IMG/VR virus record: IMGVR_UViG_3300023171_000025
Span: 1 to 40,157 of that record
Length of the DNA stretch: 40,157 bases
Reading direction: 5' to 3' (one strand)
Source of the DNA: a virus
Shown: one piece after another, positions 19,886-28,959 of the stretch
Layout: each line of letters starts with the position of its first letter
Position numbering within the stretch: the stretch's first letter is position 1
Program-made: the position numbers and the translations under genes
The notes under the pieces: model-generated
Seen by the model: the letters and a program-made list of their open reading frames with translations, nothing else
Database searches by the model: none
Told to the model about the DNA's origin: nothing

Positions 19886-22118
19886 ATTCCGACAGGGCAC
19901 GGAGCTTACCTCCGATGTCGGTAGCCCTGTAGAAACCGTTCAACAGACGTTGGGCCAGAGGCGAATAAGCCACCCCGGTAATGGCGGCTGTCGTACCCGC
20001 GACAACCGGATTGACCACTGTACCCGCCCCCGCAGCCAGAGCCGTAAGACCGCCTCGCGTGGCCGTTCCTGAGTCGCCTGTGCGGCTTGGCAAAACAGCA
20101 CGACCCGCAGCAGCCAGGTCTTGCATGTTTGCACCGCCACGCGCGCGCGAAGACCGAGATGCACCCCTGTTAGCCGCCACACCCAACTGAGTCGGGCTAA
20201 ACACGCCCTCGGCAGCTTGCGAGGCAGTGGAGCCCGCAGCGTCTTCTACACGAACAAGATTGGCATAGCCTTGGTTGATGCGTTGAAGCGTTTTCGCCTC
20301 CGCTGGATTCTGACGAGCAATCATGTCTCGAAGGCTGGTTCTGAAGTCGTCCACCGCGCGCCCGAACGAAAGCTGAGAAGGATCGTTCGCGCGGCGGTAC
20401 TCACGGCCAATCGCCCCCAGTTCGCTCTCGATCCGCTTCAATGCGGGACCGTCAAGAACTGCCGACGCCTGATCTACATTGCGAAAAACGCGGTCTTGCA
20501 GCACGCGGCCCAACTGTGTCAGCAACTCAGGAGGCATTTCAGACGCCGCATCTGTCATGATGCCCGCGAGATCGTCATATAGGCCGCGATCCAGTTGTGC
20601 GGAGATGTTAGGTAGAACCTTGTCGTAAGCCTCTCCCAAAGCGTTCTGCGCAAACTCTATAGCCTGATACCCGCCAGTCTTCCCCTTGGGGAGTTGCGCT
20701 CCGATAGGCAGAAGCGAGCGGTTAATGGCGGCGCGGTTGAAGGTGTCGGTAGAGCGCTGACGTGCTCCAGACACCAGAGAGCCAATAACCGGAATGCTCG
20801 TTGCGCCTTCCTCGACGGAGCGCATGACCGGGCCGACAAGAGGGGTCTCACCAAACATAGTGCCTGGCGTTAGATCGACTCCCTCACGTGACAGACGACG
20901 CGCGGCAGAGGGAGCGGTCGCCGCTGCCGACGACAAGAACCGCTGCGCAACACCGCCTGTTGCTGCCCCCAGAGCCGCGCCAAGAACCCCCGCTTCAGCG
21001 CGTTCGCCAAGATCGCCTTCAGTGTTTCCCGCGCCATATAGCCCGCCTGCCCCCCCGCCGAAGATGGCTGCACGAGCGGTTTGAGCCGCCACGCCCTTAC
21101 CGGCGTTTATGAAGCTGCCGCCCGGCGCGGCGAGACCCAGGCCGAAACCAGCAATACCGCCAACATCACGAGCGAGGTCGTTGCTCTCATTGTCAATCTG
21201 GCGCGTGTCGAGTTGGCGTTGCCGCGTTACATCGTAGCCCTCTCCCGACAAAGCGCCGCCCAACATGGCCGCACCCTCATCCAGAAATGGAACCTGTTCC
21301 GCCGCTGCCGTAGTGAAAGCTCGCGTAGCGTCTTCGACGCCGGGGGTGTGCAGGTAGGCGTTGCCACCAGCAACGACCTGATCGCCTTCAGCCCCGTTGT
21401 GGTTGATGTACGGAGAACCCGAAAGACGGTTGACGTAATATTTTCCGTCTTCTTCGTCTTTCGTGGCAATGTACGTGCCTTTTGGGAGGTTGTTCAGCAA
21501 TTCTCGCGGCGTTTCATCCGTTATTACGAACGGATTATCCTGAGTTGCGCCGGGGCGAGCAGCTTCCCCGAGATTGGAAGGGGCGGGTTGCTCGCCCTGA
21601 ACAAGCGACATCAACGCCGCATCGTCCATAGCGGAAACGTCATCAGCAAGCGCAGCAGAGCCGCCGGAAGTCTGTCCGGTTTCAAATTCGCGCATAGCCT
21701 GAGCCAGTGCGCCAACCTGATCAGTTGAGATGGGCGCATTAGCATCGATGCCAAGTTTGTTAGCAATGTAGTTCGTGTAGTTCGCCACGGACTCAGGAGA
21801 ATTCTCAGGCCCCGGAGGCGCGTAACGGTTCACGATGGCGGATGGCGTGTTGTATCCCCGCGACAGATAATTGTTCGCAAGAAGAGTCTCTTGCGCACGG
21901 TTCCCGTCTTCTGGCGTCGCGAAGGTCGCAAAAGACCCATTAGCGCCTGTGTACCCCGGCTGTGACCGTGCGAACGCTCCATCTTTGAGGTTGCCCTGAT
22001 TATGGTTGCGCTCGCCTAGAGAGCCCCCGGAAGGACGTGCAGACGAGGCCGCTGAAGCAGGCTGACCAATGATCGCCAGCAATTCGGCGTCTGAAAGTTC
22101 GGAAGCGGTTTGCGCCAT
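19746..22118 (-). CDS. Large internal (ejection) protein with lysozyme-like N-terminal domain
   Basis: A 790-residue protein. Residues 33-125 resemble the lytic domain of phage P5-type structural proteins: HNQGNLKDGAFARSQPGYTG, FATPEDGNRAQETLLANNYL, TPSAIVNRYAPP and a YTNYIANKLGI end. The rest is helical and Ala/Gly-rich with glycine-rich hydrophobic stretches (FGLGLAAPGG; GGVAQRFLSSAAATAP) that could enter a membrane. This fits a podovirus ejection protein that digests murein and forms part of a DNA-entry channel. It follows two other internal-protein genes, sharing one base with the upstream stop. Confidence 0.75.
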   Translation of the reverse strand: MAQTASELSDAELLAIIGQPASAASSARPSGGSLGERNHNQGNLKDGAFARSQPGYTGANGSFATFATPEDGNRAQETLLANNYLSRGYNTPSAIVNRYAPPGPENSPESVANYTNYIANKLGIDANAPISTDQVGALAQAMREFETGQTSGGSAALADDVSAMDDAALMSLVQGEQPAPSNLGEAARPGATQDNPFVITDETPRELLNNLPKGTYIATKDEEDGKYYVNRLSGSPYINHNGAEGDQVVAGGNAYLHTPGVEDATRAFTTAAAEQVPFLDEGAAMLGGALSGEGYDVTRQRQLDTRQIDNESNDLARDVGGIAGFGLGLAAPGGSFINAGKGVAAQTARAAIFGGGAGGLYGAGNTEGDLGERAEAGVLGAALGAATGGVAQRFLSSAAATAPSAARRLSREGVDLTPGTMFGETPLVGPVMRSVEEGATSIPVIGSLVSGARQRSTDTFNRAAINRSLLPIGAQLPKGKTGGYQAIEFAQNALGEAYDKVLPNISAQLDRGLYDDLAGIMTDAASEMPPELLTQLGRVLQDRVFRNVDQASAVLDGPALKRIESELGAIGREYRRANDPSQLSFGRAVDDFRTSLRDMIARQNPAEAKTLQRINQGYANLVRVEDAAGSTASQAAEGVFSPTQLGVAANRGASRSSRARGGANMQDLAAAGRAVLPSRTGDSGTATRGGLTALAAGAGTVVNPVVAGTTAAITGVAYSPLAQRLLNGFYRATDIGGKLRALSEFRALAARNPALVPYLEQATQQLRGGAPSQSQPTAQPAGALPLPTSP

Positions 22119-23533
22119 TATGGAATCAAGCCCCTACGACGCGCTTCCGCCATCGCTGCCTCACGTGAGATTGCGCCCGATGAAGGACGGGCATTCCCGC
22201 CGCTAGTACGGGCCTGCGCCTGCTGTTCGGCTTCCGTCAATTGACCTTCCTGACGCGCGAGGCGCTGTTCGAACAACTTGAAACCGGCTTCGATGGCTTC
22301 TGGGGTAATGTTAATGTCTCCCCCCGCCATCTCGGCTGCATATTTGCGCTCCCCTTCGGTAGGGTTGGAACCGAACTGTTTCACGAGATCGGCCACGATG
22401 TAGCGGGATTGGTTCTGATATGTCTCGGTCGCAGCCACGCGGCGGCGCGCTTCCTCGTTCCCCGCAGCCGCCAGGAAGCGCGCGCTGGAAAGGCGCAAGT
22501 CCGCACCAGGGCCAGTGATGACATCAGGAAGAATAGGACGCAGTTGATTGATTGTCGCCAGTTGACCGCGACCAGCAGACACGGCAGTTCGAAGACCGGT
22601 CAGACGGGAGTCTAAATCGGTTGCGTTTCTTGCTCGCGAATCTATCGCTACTGGATCGGCCCCAACGACAGAGCCGCCCGCGACATTAGAAATTGCGGTC
22701 TGTACTGGGCGGCCCGAAGAGTCCGTTGTGGTCAGGAAGCGGTATGGAGCCTCAGCCCCTTGACGCGCGGTGGTGATAGCGCCTTCGCGCTGTGCGACTG
22801 ACTGAACCGCGCCATCAATATTGCGAACGCCCGTAACGCGTCCGTTTCGGTCATAGACGGGCTCCTGCCCCGCCTCCAGATCAGGCCGGTACAGGTTGGC
22901 GTTCTCTGGGTCCTGCGTATCTGTCAAGAAGCCGTTGATGTTCTGAAGGCTCACACCAACGCGAGAGCCTGGAGCGGTCGCTTGGGGGTCATAGGCAACG
23001 CCGTTCGCGACCTGAACAGATGGAGACGCCTTGTCCAGCAGCGCGATATAGTCGCCAATGTCCACCCCCGCCGCTTGCGCAGCGAGTAGATCAGGACCGG
23101 CGGAACGAAGAGACGGCAAAGAGCTTCCGCCGCCATTAGGCGTTGTTGTAGGCCCGACTCCGGGTGCGGTTGTTCCGCCACCTCGAAGACGCGACATTAG
23201 CGCCTGTTGGGCGGCAATCCGGCCCTCCGCAGTCTTTCGCGCCAGATCGGCAGCAGCCAGTTTTGCGGCATTCTCCGTGCGAGATTGCGCACGGTTTCCC
23301 CCATCCGCCGTATCCTGCAACTCAGCTCCGAACGTCCCCAGACGCTCAAAGAACCCGCCCTGTTGCTGCGCCTGACGCAGCCAGCCGCCCAGCCCACGTT
23401 CTGTGGCAGGTTCGGACGGTTGGTTGTTCCCCAGCGACGCCAGAACCGATTGAAGGCCCTTCGTCTGGCTTTCAGGTTCGCTGAACGGCAGATCGCGTTC
23501 GCGGCCTAGTTTGGACAGAAGTTCATTGAACAT
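22118..23533 (-). CDS. Internal (ejection) protein
   Basis: A 471-residue hydrophilic, Gln/Ala/Arg-rich protein. Helical segments dominate (NRAQSRTENAAKLAAADLARK; EAIEAGFKLFEQRLARQEG) with disordered Gly/Pro/Thr linkers (GGTTAPGVGPTTTPNGG). It ends AMAEARRRGLIP. Size, composition and position, second of three genes between the tail protein and the fibres, match the second internal protein of P22/T7-like phages. It starts 11 bases inside the upstream gene. Function by position. Confidence 0.65.
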   Translation of the reverse strand: MFNELLSKLGRERDLPFSEPESQTKGLQSVLASLGNNQPSEPATERGLGGWLRQAQQQGGFFERLGTFGAELQDTADGGNRAQSRTENAAKLAAADLARKTAEGRIAAQQALMSRLRGGGTTAPGVGPTTTPNGGGSSLPSLRSAGPDLLAAQAAGVDIGDYIALLDKASPSVQVANGVAYDPQATAPGSRVGVSLQNINGFLTDTQDPENANLYRPDLEAGQEPVYDRNGRVTGVRNIDGAVQSVAQREGAITTARQGAEAPYRFLTTTDSSGRPVQTAISNVAGGSVVGADPVAIDSRARNATDLDSRLTGLRTAVSAGRGQLATINQLRPILPDVITGPGADLRLSSARFLAAAGNEEARRRVAATETYQNQSRYIVADLVKQFGSNPTEGERKYAAEMAGGDINITPEAIEAGFKLFEQRLARQEGQLTEAEQQAQARTSGGNARPSSGAISREAAMAEARRRGLIP

Positions 23534-24644
23534 GGGCGTAATCCACAGTCAGGTATTCGCCAATCCGGCCAATGGCTTCAGGATACACGCGCGCCACCTC
23601 ATGCGCCATGAGGCCTTCGACTTCCTCCGGGCTCCAGAGGTAGTTATAGCGATAGACGTTTAGCCCGTCCGGTCGCGTACCCGTCAGGCGGATGTTCTCT
23701 TTCAGCCGTGCGTCAGAGAACAACGCGGCCAAAGATGATGCTGTGGACGCTCCCTTGCCGATAGTCCCCAAAAGGCCGGGGTCTTCCGTCTTCTTAGATG
23801 TGCTGGTCCCGCTCGCCGTCCCCGACACATTCTGCCCCACCAGCATCGACGGATCATACCCCAACAGGGACTTAAGCGCCTCCAGCTTCGACAGATCAGA
23901 CGTCGCGGCGGATTGTGCGATGTCTCGCTGCGTATCCCCCAGACCGGCTTGCAGAGCGATATTCGCGCGATCCTCGCCGCCTTGCTGCCCCGCCAGAGAG
24001 CCCAGCAACCCGGCGGACGAGAGCGCACGGTTCAGAGCCGAATCCTGCTGCCCCGCGTTGAACTGATTGTTGCCCTGACGAAGCGCGGCGTCGGAGGCGG
24101 ACAGCGAGGTCGCGCGGTCGAAACCGCCTTGCAGGATGCCCGCCAGTCCCGTTGCGCGGGCGCGCGAAAGCTCGCCTTCCGTCTGGGCTTCCTGGATAGC
24201 GTAACGCGATCCCCCGAACGCGCCACCGTTCGCAGCCGCAGCCGCAGCTTGTGCCGCGCGTGTTTTTCCTGCGTTGGCGTCGAAATCAGCGCTGTAGGCG
24301 TCCGTTACCTGCGTTTGGTACGGGTTCTGATAGGCCGACAGGTTGTCCAGCAAGGACGCTCCCTGCGCCGTGTTCGCACCGGCTCCAGCGACACCGGAAG
24401 CGATCCCCGCAGCCTCCCCGTACAGAGGCGATGTGGTCAGCCCTTGCGCGCCCGTGAATGCCTGCTGTTGCAGCGACGACGGGCCACTGACGAGCGACGA
24501 CGCGTCCGTGTTGGCGAAGTCGCCCACGCCCGACAGATAGTCGTTGATCCCGTTGGACAAGAGCGCATTCTGGATAACCGGCGTCTGGGTCTGGTTAGAG
24601 ACCTGATTCGTGGTTTCCTTGGTGGTCTGAGACTTGCCGCCCAT
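23523..24644 (-). CDS. Internal/tail protein with C-terminal S74-type self-cleaving chaperone
   Basis: A 373-residue protein; the ATG at 24644 shares a base with the upstream stop. The first 300 residues are helical, Ala/Gln/Gly-rich and low in hydrophobics (YSADFDANAGKTRAAQAAAA), like DNA-transfer proteins. The last 65 resemble the intramolecular chaperone of tailspikes (Peptidase_S74): LFSDARLKENI with the Ser310/Lys315 pair, GLNVYRYNY and AHEVARVYPEAIG. In this family cleavage occurs just before the Ser, so a 309-residue mature protein is predicted. The domain normally trimerises fibres, so its presence here suggests a trimeric product. Confidence 0.75.
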   Translation of the reverse strand: MGGKSQTTKETTNQVSNQTQTPVIQNALLSNGINDYLSGVGDFANTDASSLVSGPSSLQQQAFTGAQGLTTSPLYGEAAGIASGVAGAGANTAQGASLLDNLSAYQNPYQTQVTDAYSADFDANAGKTRAAQAAAAAANGGAFGGSRYAIQEAQTEGELSRARATGLAGILQGGFDRATSLSASDAALRQGNNQFNAGQQDSALNRALSSAGLLGSLAGQQGGEDRANIALQAGLGDTQRDIAQSAATSDLSKLEALKSLLGYDPSMLVGQNVSGTASGTSTSKKTEDPGLLGTIGKGASTASSLAALFSDARLKENIRLTGTRPDGLNVYRYNYLWSPEEVEGLMAHEVARVYPEAIGRIGEYLTVDYAHVQ

Positions 24645-25039
24645 CAAAGTGCCTTCTTGAGCATGATCGTGAAGAACTCATAGCCTTGATCCTTAAGGGC
24701 CTTTTCCCAGCCCTTTCGGCCCTCGACCAGCACTTCCGAGCACCCTTGAAGGCGCGACCAAGCCTCAAGCCCTCGCGCCATCTCCAGAACCTCCGTCATC
24801 TCGCCGCCAGCCAGCCAGACACGACAGACGCGCGTTTGTCCGATAGTGTCGATTTCAGTGACGATGGCGGCGTTCTTTCCAGGCCAGAACTGCGCACGGT
24901 TCTCGGCAAGCGCCCGTGCCACGTCCTCGATCTTGTAGAACCCTTCCTCCAGCGCCGCCTCAAGCCAGGGCTTGCACCGCTCGAAATGCTCTATCAGCGG
25001 CGGCTGGGCCTCGTTCTGCACGACAGCAAGTTCGTTCAT
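24644..25039 (-). CDS. GNAT acetyltransferase-like virion-assembly protein
   Basis: A 131-residue protein resembling the small GNAT-like proteins found in podovirus structural operons: YKIEDVARALAENRAQFWPG, IVTEIDTIGQTRVCRVWLAGG, a long helix EMTEVLEMARGLEAWSRLQG, then SEVLVEGRKGWEKALKDQGY and FFTIMLKK. The arrangement of strands and the late 'GxxGWEKALKxxGY' region fit GNAT folds, as in T7 gp13-like proteins. Whether it has acetyl transfer activity is unknown. It overlaps both neighbours. Confidence 0.65.
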   Translation of the reverse strand: MNELAVVQNEAQPPLIEHFERCKPWLEAALEEGFYKIEDVARALAENRAQFWPGKNAAIVTEIDTIGQTRVCRVWLAGGEMTEVLEMARGLEAWSRLQGCSEVLVEGRKGWEKALKDQGYEFFTIMLKKAL

Positions 25040-26541
25040 CTCAGGCCCGTCCCTTCAGTTTCAAACTCCAGCTTTCCGAACCGCAGTCCAGCAGGGGAGG
25101 AATTACCTGATACCTTGATCTTTACCACACGTCCTTGCGCACGGAAATCCTTATGCGAACGACCGGGAGCCATAACATACGGTCCCTTGGCACGTTGTGC
25201 CCCTTGAGGGTAGGGCCGGAACAGCAAATCAAGCTGGCACGCGCCAAGCTGATTCTTGAAATCAGGCCAGACGCCCTTGACCATGATCATCTGTTCGCCT
25301 TCGCCAATGTACTGATCGGCGCTCTCGATTGACCATGCTATAGGCGATCCATCCGCAGACTGGCCTCGTTCGTGGTAGAAAATACCACCGCTTGCGGTTG
25401 TGGCGACAGGATTTTCCGTTGGTCCCGCATCAACGAACGCTGTCCTGCTCATGACGCCCTTGGACCACCCGTCGCCCGTCACAGACAGGGTGACGTATCG
25501 GCTGTTTTCAATCCCGTCGCGCGAGTCGGGGTAGTCAAACCGGACCTCTCCAAATTCGGTGATCGTGGAGGCATAAATCTTGTCCGCCTGGTTCGCGGCG
25601 ATATTGTCATTCACGCTGCGCTGGACCGGCGAGATAATCATCTTCGCTTCCGAGCCGAGTGAATAGCCGTAGAACTGCCCCGCGACTGTGTACCAATAGG
25701 CGATCTGCCCCACGACGACCGCAGCATTCGGGCCGATCAGCCCGCACTTGTCGCCAACGCGGTCGAATCTCCAGCCTGCCGCCCCTGTGTTGGTCCCGAG
25801 GAACAGCGCGGTATCGGTCCAGACGAGAACGTAAGAGCCCGACAGACGACCGCCGATGATCTTCGACCCGCCGCCTTCAAGGATGTACTCGCCCGCGTTG
25901 TTATCCGGTAGCGTCGTCCAGTCCGTGATGTCCTCAACGTCGCTCCAGCGAATGCAGAGGGGGTTGAAGACGCCGGAAACTTCCTCATTGCAGCCCAGCG
26001 CCATGATTTGACGCGAAGGCGTAACGAGGGTGTAAGCGACCTGTAGCGGCGAGTTCGCCAGCACAACCGCCGGATTCGCCTCGTTGTTCAGCCATTGGTA
26101 AATCCGCTCGCCGCGCGGGTTCGCAATCAGGGTTTGGCCGTAGCTGGACAGAGACCATGTGCGGGGGAGGTTCCCGCCTATCGTCGGGGCAGAATAGACG
26201 CCTGCGCTGTACAGGCCAGATCCATAGCCAGCGCCGCCCGTGCCATTGATCAGGCCGGGAGCGAGACCGACAGGCGTGATATTGTACAGCATGCCGTTCT
26301 TCGTCACCTCAAGGGTGGCGTGCGTGCCGAAGGCGATGTTGAGGACGCTGGCGAGATCGGACCACGCATAGACGCCGCGACAGACGCCGCCGAGCGTGCC
26401 GACATTGGCCGATTCCCAGCCGCCAATGACTTCCGGCAACTTGCGCCAGAACCGGACCTTGTCAGCATCTATCCACGCGCCTTTTGCCGCGAAACTCGTA
26501 TCGTCGGCAACCAGCCCCGGCGGGATCAGAAGCGGGATCAC
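25036..26541 (-). CDS. P22 gp10-like tail/DNA-stabilisation protein
   Basis: A 501-residue beta-rich protein. It begins MIPLLIPPGLVADDTSFAAK and has many short strand repeats (GGGSKIIGGRLSGSYVLVWT; LFLGTNTGAAGWRFDRVGDK; CGLIGPNAAVVVGQIAYWY; RFDYPDSRDGIENSRYV) that suggest a beta-propeller as in P22 gp10, the tail nozzle that holds packaged DNA. Length is close to P22 gp10 (472 residues). It follows the head-completion genes in order. It probably forms the tail tube or nozzle. Confidence 0.75.
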   Translation of the reverse strand: MIPLLIPPGLVADDTSFAAKGAWIDADKVRFWRKLPEVIGGWESANVGTLGGVCRGVYAWSDLASVLNIAFGTHATLEVTKNGMLYNITPVGLAPGLINGTGGAGYGSGLYSAGVYSAPTIGGNLPRTWSLSSYGQTLIANPRGERIYQWLNNEANPAVVLANSPLQVAYTLVTPSRQIMALGCNEEVSGVFNPLCIRWSDVEDITDWTTLPDNNAGEYILEGGGSKIIGGRLSGSYVLVWTDTALFLGTNTGAAGWRFDRVGDKCGLIGPNAAVVVGQIAYWYTVAGQFYGYSLGSEAKMIISPVQRSVNDNIAANQADKIYASTITEFGEVRFDYPDSRDGIENSRYVTLSVTGDGWSKGVMSRTAFVDAGPTENPVATTASGGIFYHERGQSADGSPIAWSIESADQYIGEGEQMIMVKGVWPDFKNQLGACQLDLLFRPYPQGAQRAKGPYVMAPGRSHKDFRAQGRVVKIKVSGNSSPAGLRFGKLEFETEGTGLR

Positions 26542-26978
26542 GGCAGACGATCCAGGCTGACAGAGACGTTATTCGTCGTGACCGAAAAACCCGTCCCCGT
26601 GTCCGTGACGAGGCAGTTGAAGGTCGCGGAGGTCGAGTCTCCCGGCATCATGGGGTTCTTGCGAAAGGTCGAGGATGCTGAGGAGGGGCTGACCGCGACC
26701 ACAGCCGCATCGCCCCCGACGTTCGACCACGCATAGGTGAACGGACCAATCCCGCCTGTTGGTGTCGCCGTGCTGGCGGTGCTGGTGATCGCGTTGGTAT
26801 TGCCCGAGCCAGAGACGGACGTGGGCGAGGCCGAGGCTGACAGGGCACTGAAGAACAGCTTGTTGCCGCCCGTGGTGCCGACATAGCCCTCCAGCACGGT
26901 CTTGTTCCCGCCGGTCGAGCCGAGCGTGATCGAGGTCACGTCCTTGTTTCCGCCGGTCGAGCCGAGAACAACAGACAT
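26538..26978 (-). CDS. Ig-like virion protein with N-terminal 14-residue repeats
   Basis: A 146-residue protein. Residues 5-40 contain three near-copies of a 14-residue unit ending in (L/V)G(S/T)TGGNK, starting at residues 5, 19 and 33. Residues 45-146 look like an Ig/PKD-like domain: LSASASPTSVSGSGN, TPTGGIGPFTYAWSNVGGD, SATFNCLVTDTGTGFS. Such domains decorate capsids or tails and may bind host surface sugars. It shares one base with the upstream fibre gene and overlaps the nozzle gene by 4 bp. Confidence 0.65.
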   Translation of the reverse strand: MSVVLGSTGGNKDVTSITLGSTGGNKTVLEGYVGTTGGNKLFFSALSASASPTSVSGSGNTNAITSTASTATPTGGIGPFTYAWSNVGGDAAVVAVSPSSASSTFRKNPMMPGDSTSATFNCLVTDTGTGFSVTTNNVSVSLDRLP

Positions 26979-28051
26979 CAGGCGTGACGCAGGTAGATGG
27001 CGTTGACCGGTAACACGCCCGGAGCAGCCGTGCCATATGTGATGTTCTGAGGGGTATAGACCTCCTGCCCATTGGCCGTCAGCGTCGTGGCGTCGAAACG
27101 ACCCGGAACCGTCGCCCCCTGATTGTCCACCACGAACCGCGCAGTCCCAGCAATGACGACGATGCGGCGATCCGTAGCGCGGTCGTAGTAGACGTAATCG
27201 TTGGGGTCCCAGTTCTCCAGCGGATTGCCGCTGGACAGCGACCAGATGTATTGACTGTCCCGGCTGAAGTTGCCGGAGAACGCTCCTCCGGTTTTAGGCA
27301 TCGCCCCCGTGATTCGGGAATCGTCCCCTGCTGCGACCGTACCGCCAGAAGTGCCAACACTGAGAACCGCCGCCCCGCCAAGTCCCAATGCAATCCGGGC
27401 GTTTGCCGGAGATGTCCACACGGCCTGAGACCCGTTAGAGATCAAGGTGTAGTTAGTGGTTCCAGAAAACGCCGGAAGCACCGTTTGCCACGATGCGTTT
27501 GATCCATCCGTGCTGAGATATTTACCGGCGTTCCCGGACTGGTTCGGGAGAGAGGACGAAAACGCCAGCCCGTCCGCATAGGCCTTGGTGGCGGCGTCTG
27601 TGGATGCAACCGGCGCGCCCACATTCGTCAGTCGCTGGTTCGCAATGTCTGTTTGCTTCTCGCGATAGACGTTCGTCGCGTCGCACAGGACGGACGCGGT
27701 GTCGCCAGAGGCGATAATCGCCGTAGCGCCGGACCCGGTCGTAACGGAGACAGGGCCAGACGCGCCGTTGCGCACCAGCCACGTGCCTTCGACGCCCGGA
27801 ACCGTGATCGTGCCGCCCGTGCCGCCAGTGACGTTCAGGACAGCCGCAATCGCCTGATATTGCGCCGGATCGGTCGAGGTGTTCGACGTGGTCAGGGAGA
27901 TCGATCCTGACAGGGCGAACGACGCCAGCCCCTTGACTGCATAGTCAACGCGCTTGAAGTCGTTGTTAAGTTTGGGATCACCCCAAACGGAGAGATTCTC
28001 CCCAGCGGCCTGAAGCTCCAGACGGGCGCGGGCGGTGTATGTGCTTGGCAT
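26978..28051 (-). CDS. Tail fibre protein
   Basis: A 357-residue protein; the ATG at 28051 shares a base with the upstream stop. Features typical of phage fibres: low charge, Gly/Ser/Thr-rich strands (VTGGTGGTITVPGVEGTWLV), NQRLTNVGAPVASTDAATK followed by AYADGL (a very common collar motif of tail fibres), and GKYLSTDGSNASWQTV. The C-terminus (TYGTAAPGVLPVNAIYLRHA) may be the receptor-binding end. No separate chaperone gene is evident. Confidence 0.75.
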   Translation of the reverse strand: MPSTYTARARLELQAAGENLSVWGDPKLNNDFKRVDYAVKGLASFALSGSISLTTSNTSTDPAQYQAIAAVLNVTGGTGGTITVPGVEGTWLVRNGASGPVSVTTGSGATAIIASGDTASVLCDATNVYREKQTDIANQRLTNVGAPVASTDAATKAYADGLAFSSSLPNQSGNAGKYLSTDGSNASWQTVLPAFSGTTNYTLISNGSQAVWTSPANARIALGLGGAAVLSVGTSGGTVAAGDDSRITGAMPKTGGAFSGNFSRDSQYIWSLSSGNPLENWDPNDYVYYDRATDRRIVVIAGTARFVVDNQGATVPGRFDATTLTANGQEVYTPQNITYGTAAPGVLPVNAIYLRHA

Positions 28052-28278
28052 CAGATTGGCGTCCCCAAAGTGACCGGACGCCAATCTGTACCATCACTAA
28101 GGACCAAAGTCCCGAGGTCGGAGGCGTACACGGTCTGCATACGGTTACGCGCCGCGTCAGGCAGCGCAGCACTGTCGAACACGCGAACCGTGCCGTAGTC
28201 TGCAAGCTCGCGGTTCAACTGCAACACAAGGTCCAGATGATATTGCGGTGCATTAGGGGGCGTGACGAAGGTTACCAT
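28051..28278 (-). CDS. Small tail-associated protein
   Basis: A 75-residue protein. It has YHLDLVLQLNRELADYG then VYASDLGTLVLSDGTDWRPVTLG, a small beta-hairpin pattern often found at the end of phage fibre-attachment proteins (SDGTxWRxV). Its ATG overlaps the upstream stop by 7 bases and its own stop shares a base with the fibre gene start. Probably a tail-fibre adaptor or connector; the role is inferred from position. Confidence 0.6.
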   Translation of the reverse strand: MVTFVTPPNAPQYHLDLVLQLNRELADYGTVRVFDSAALPDAARNRMQTVYASDLGTLVLSDGTDWRPVTLGTPI

Positions 28279-28910
28279 GCGCCACGAATCCTGCCGGTTC
28301 CCAGCATCTGGGCCGCGTATCCACGTAGTTTCGTTAGCGCTTGCTGCTCTGCGCCTGCTGCAATCGCAGCCTGATCGACATCACGGAAATAGTCCCGAAA
28401 CAACAGCATTTTCGTACGCGCAACGATCAGGTCTTGCCCCTCGTTCGTCCACGCGTTCTGCGATTCGTCGCTCGTGTAGTCTAGCGCTTGTTGATCCAAA
28501 ACGCCCATGATGGTGACGGCGATGTCAGGACGCGGGAACGGGAAAAACCGGATCGAACCGGCGGACACGGCGTAATCAGTCGGGCGACCGTAGATGTTGC
28601 TGTTCTGCTGCCAGGTCTGGATAGAGACGTAATCGCGGACCCTGAGGCCGTAGCGTGTGCCGTCGTTAACGATAATCGCGTCAATCTTCCGCATCCCTGT
28701 CGGGAGGGTCAGAAACTCGCCGTTGGTGAAGGTCGGGACAATCGACTCGTTAAACGAAAACCGGCTGTCCGCGTAATATTCGATGGCTTGCGCGATCACG
28801 AGATCAAGCGTCTCGGAGTTGGCGGCGACACGGTCATCCCCAACCGGGTCTGTCAGTTCGTCCCGGTTCACTTCCCGGATGATGCGGTCGCGCAGATTAC
28901 CGAGGTTCAT
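28272..28910 (-). CDS. Head-completion/tail-accessory protein (P22 gp4-like)
   Basis: A 212-residue protein. It starts MNLGNLRDRIIREVN, a helix typical of head-tail adaptors, has EYYADSRFSFNE, then strands (FLTLPTGMRKIDAIIVNDG) and a long C-terminal helical part (RTKMLLFRDYFRDVDQAAIAA, QQALTKLRGYAAQMLGTG). This order fits the tail-accessory factor gp4 of P22-like phages, which binds under the portal. Position directly after the coat and decoration genes supports it. Confidence 0.65.
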   Translation of the reverse strand: MNLGNLRDRIIREVNRDELTDPVGDDRVAANSETLDLVIAQAIEYYADSRFSFNESIVPTFTNGEFLTLPTGMRKIDAIIVNDGTRYGLRVRDYVSIQTWQQNSNIYGRPTDYAVSAGSIRFFPFPRPDIAVTIMGVLDQQALDYTSDESQNAWTNEGQDLIVARTKMLLFRDYFRDVDQAAIAAGAEQQALTKLRGYAAQMLGTGRIRGAW

Positions 28911-28926
28911 GAATCACCGGGGAAGT

Positions 28927-28954
28927 GAAGGGGCCAGCGTTAGCCAGCCCCTTC
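28927..28954. other. Hairpin between head genes
   Basis: In the 49-bp gap between two late genes an 8-bp perfect inverted repeat GAAGGGGC (28927-28934) / GCCCCTTC (28947-28954) is present. Neither side has a T-run. It may be an RNA processing or stability element that separates the abundant coat and decoration messages from the downstream genes. Confidence 0.6.
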
Positions 28955-28959
28955 GGACG

